From the IMG/VR virus record IMGVR_UViG_3300046733_000651, positions 1-21,247 of that record: DNA of 21,247 nt; one strand, given 5' to 3'. Position numbers and translations under genes: made by a program. The stretch is from a virus. This document shows, one piece after another, positions 20,715-21,247 of the stretch. The notes below the pieces were generated by a model that ran no database searches, had not been told where the DNA came from, and saw only the letters and a program-made list of their open reading frames with translations. How positions within the stretch are numbered: the first letter of the stretch is position 1; the number at the start of each line of letters is the position of its first letter.

Positions 20715-21203
20715 TTAATTTACTTCTATAATACTACTTAATTCTAGTTCTAAACTATAAGTAGTTACGCCTTCTGCTGGACCTACTTGTTCTACAGAAG
20801 TTACAAAACCATTACCGTTTACTATAAAATTATCATTTATAGACTGCATATAAAATTCTACTTTTTCGCGTGTAATTAGTAAATCTACATAGTCGGCATA
20901 GCTTAAACTGTCTGTATAATCTACTAGACCTTCTACGCTTATAGAACCGTTTTTAACGCCTGGTAATACTTCTCTAAAACCTTGGCTTTCTTTGTTAGTG
21001 CTTTCTGGCATATCTACATTTAGACTTACGCTTACGTTTGTACTGTGTCCTAGTGGTAGTTTAGCGTCTTCGAACGCATCACGTATACAGTTAATAGCTT
21101 CTAATATACCGCCGTCGCGTTTTACGCGTTCACTAAATAGCGCTACTTTAGGATCAATATCGCTTTTATAAAGTAAAAAGTTAGTACCATTTATAGCAGC
21201 CAT
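20715..21203 (-). CDS. Second tail tube-like protein with a DGGI peptide insert
   Basis: The 162-residue protein is a paralogue of the adjacent tail tube protein: NGTNFLLYKS, LGHSTNVSVSLNVDMPESTN, KESQGFREVLPGVKNGSISV and EGLVDYTDS align with the same segments there. The main difference is about 25 extra residues (roughly 22-48) holding RVKRDGGILEAINCI, the same unit found twice in the distal tail protein. It may be a minor tube component, a terminator-proximal ring or a decorated tube subunit. The start follows the leader AACAAAAT. Confidence 0.85.
   Translation of the reverse strand: MAAINGTNFLLYKSDIDPKVALFSERVKRDGGILEAINCIRDAFEDAKLPLGHSTNVSVSLNVDMPESTNKESQGFREVLPGVKNGSISVEGLVDYTDSLSYADYVDLLITREKVEFYMQSINDNFIVNGNGFVTSVEQVGPAEGVTTYSLELELSSIIEVN
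21084..21128 (-). repeat. DGGI peptide unit, copy 3 (in second tail tube protein)
   Basis: Residues 26-40 read RVKRDGGILEAINCI. The coding DNA shares GACGGCGGTATA and GAAGCT with copies 1 and 2. The unit is absent from the neighbouring paralogue, where the flanking segments are otherwise alignable. Confidence 0.9.
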
Positions 21204-21209
21204 ATTTTG

Positions 21210-21247
21210 TTATATATAGTCAATACCTAAAAAGGTGTGTACGCCGT
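21210..21247 (-). CDS. C-terminal end of an upstream gene, probably tail completion (partial)
   Basis: One minus-strand frame is open from the window edge and encodes GVHTFLGIDYI before TAA (21212-21210), six bases before the next ATG. The other two frames also reach stops, after 6 and 8 full codons, so openness alone is weak evidence. The short spacing and the aromatic, beta-like ending suit a tail terminator or head-tail joining protein, which is expected just upstream of the tube genes. Confidence 0.45.
   Translation of the reverse strand, partial: GVHTFLGIDYI

Noticed and set aside
1-21247. tRNA genes, CRISPR arrays, insertion sequences, integrase or attachment sites
   Set aside because: Nothing with the needed secondary structure, regular spacers, terminal repeats or recombinase motifs was seen on either strand.

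Overview
The window is a compact stretch of a tailed (caudoviral) phage or prophage genome. Every gene I can support is on the minus strand, so the functional order runs from position 21247 down to 1. The host is probably a member of the Bacteroidota, most likely a flavobacterium. Starts are preceded by A/T-rich leaders without Shine-Dalgarno sequences, several gene gaps hold the Bacteroidota -7 pattern TAnnTTTG, and the tail and recombination proteins match types I know from flavobacterial phages. No integrase, lysis gene, tRNA or host gene is visible, so temperate versus lytic lifestyle cannot be decided.

Tail module (21247-14846): the last codons of an upstream gene; two adjacent paralogous tail-tube proteins; a tail assembly chaperone whose second half is reached by a -1 frameshift on a run of nine A; an 812-residue tape measure; and a 711-residue distal-tail protein with a jelly-roll-like insert. 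An intrinsic terminator closes the module.

Early module (14714-7022): a small HTH protein, an ERF-like annealing protein, an SSB-like protein, a second terminator, a RecB-type exonuclease, a lone DnaA domain-IV protein, a VRR-NUC nuclease, a winged-helix replication protein, a probable PD-(D/E)XK protein, a primase-helicase, two DNA methyltransferases and several very small proteins. Together these would replicate, recombine and modify the phage DNA. The tiny genes at 11782, 10323, 6858 and 6705 are shorter than 60 codons and fill what would otherwise be gaps.

Packaging and head module (6682-1): small and large terminase, an HK97-type portal with a long modular C-terminus, a MuF minor head protein fused to a zincin-like HEYGH domain, a small protein, the prohead protease and the start of the major capsid gene. 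Tail genes lying upstream of early genes, with the head genes at the far end, fit a circularly permuted one-strand genome.

The most unusual feature is a peptide unit of about 25 residues with the core DGGI-x-EA-x-x-C. It occurs three times in two unrelated tail proteins, each time as an apparent loop insertion. Other points of note are tandem duplications of translation-start regions, the MuF-zincin fusion, a methyltransferase gene whose base usage differs from the rest of the window, scarce GATC against very abundant CTAG, and terminator-like hairpins inside operons.
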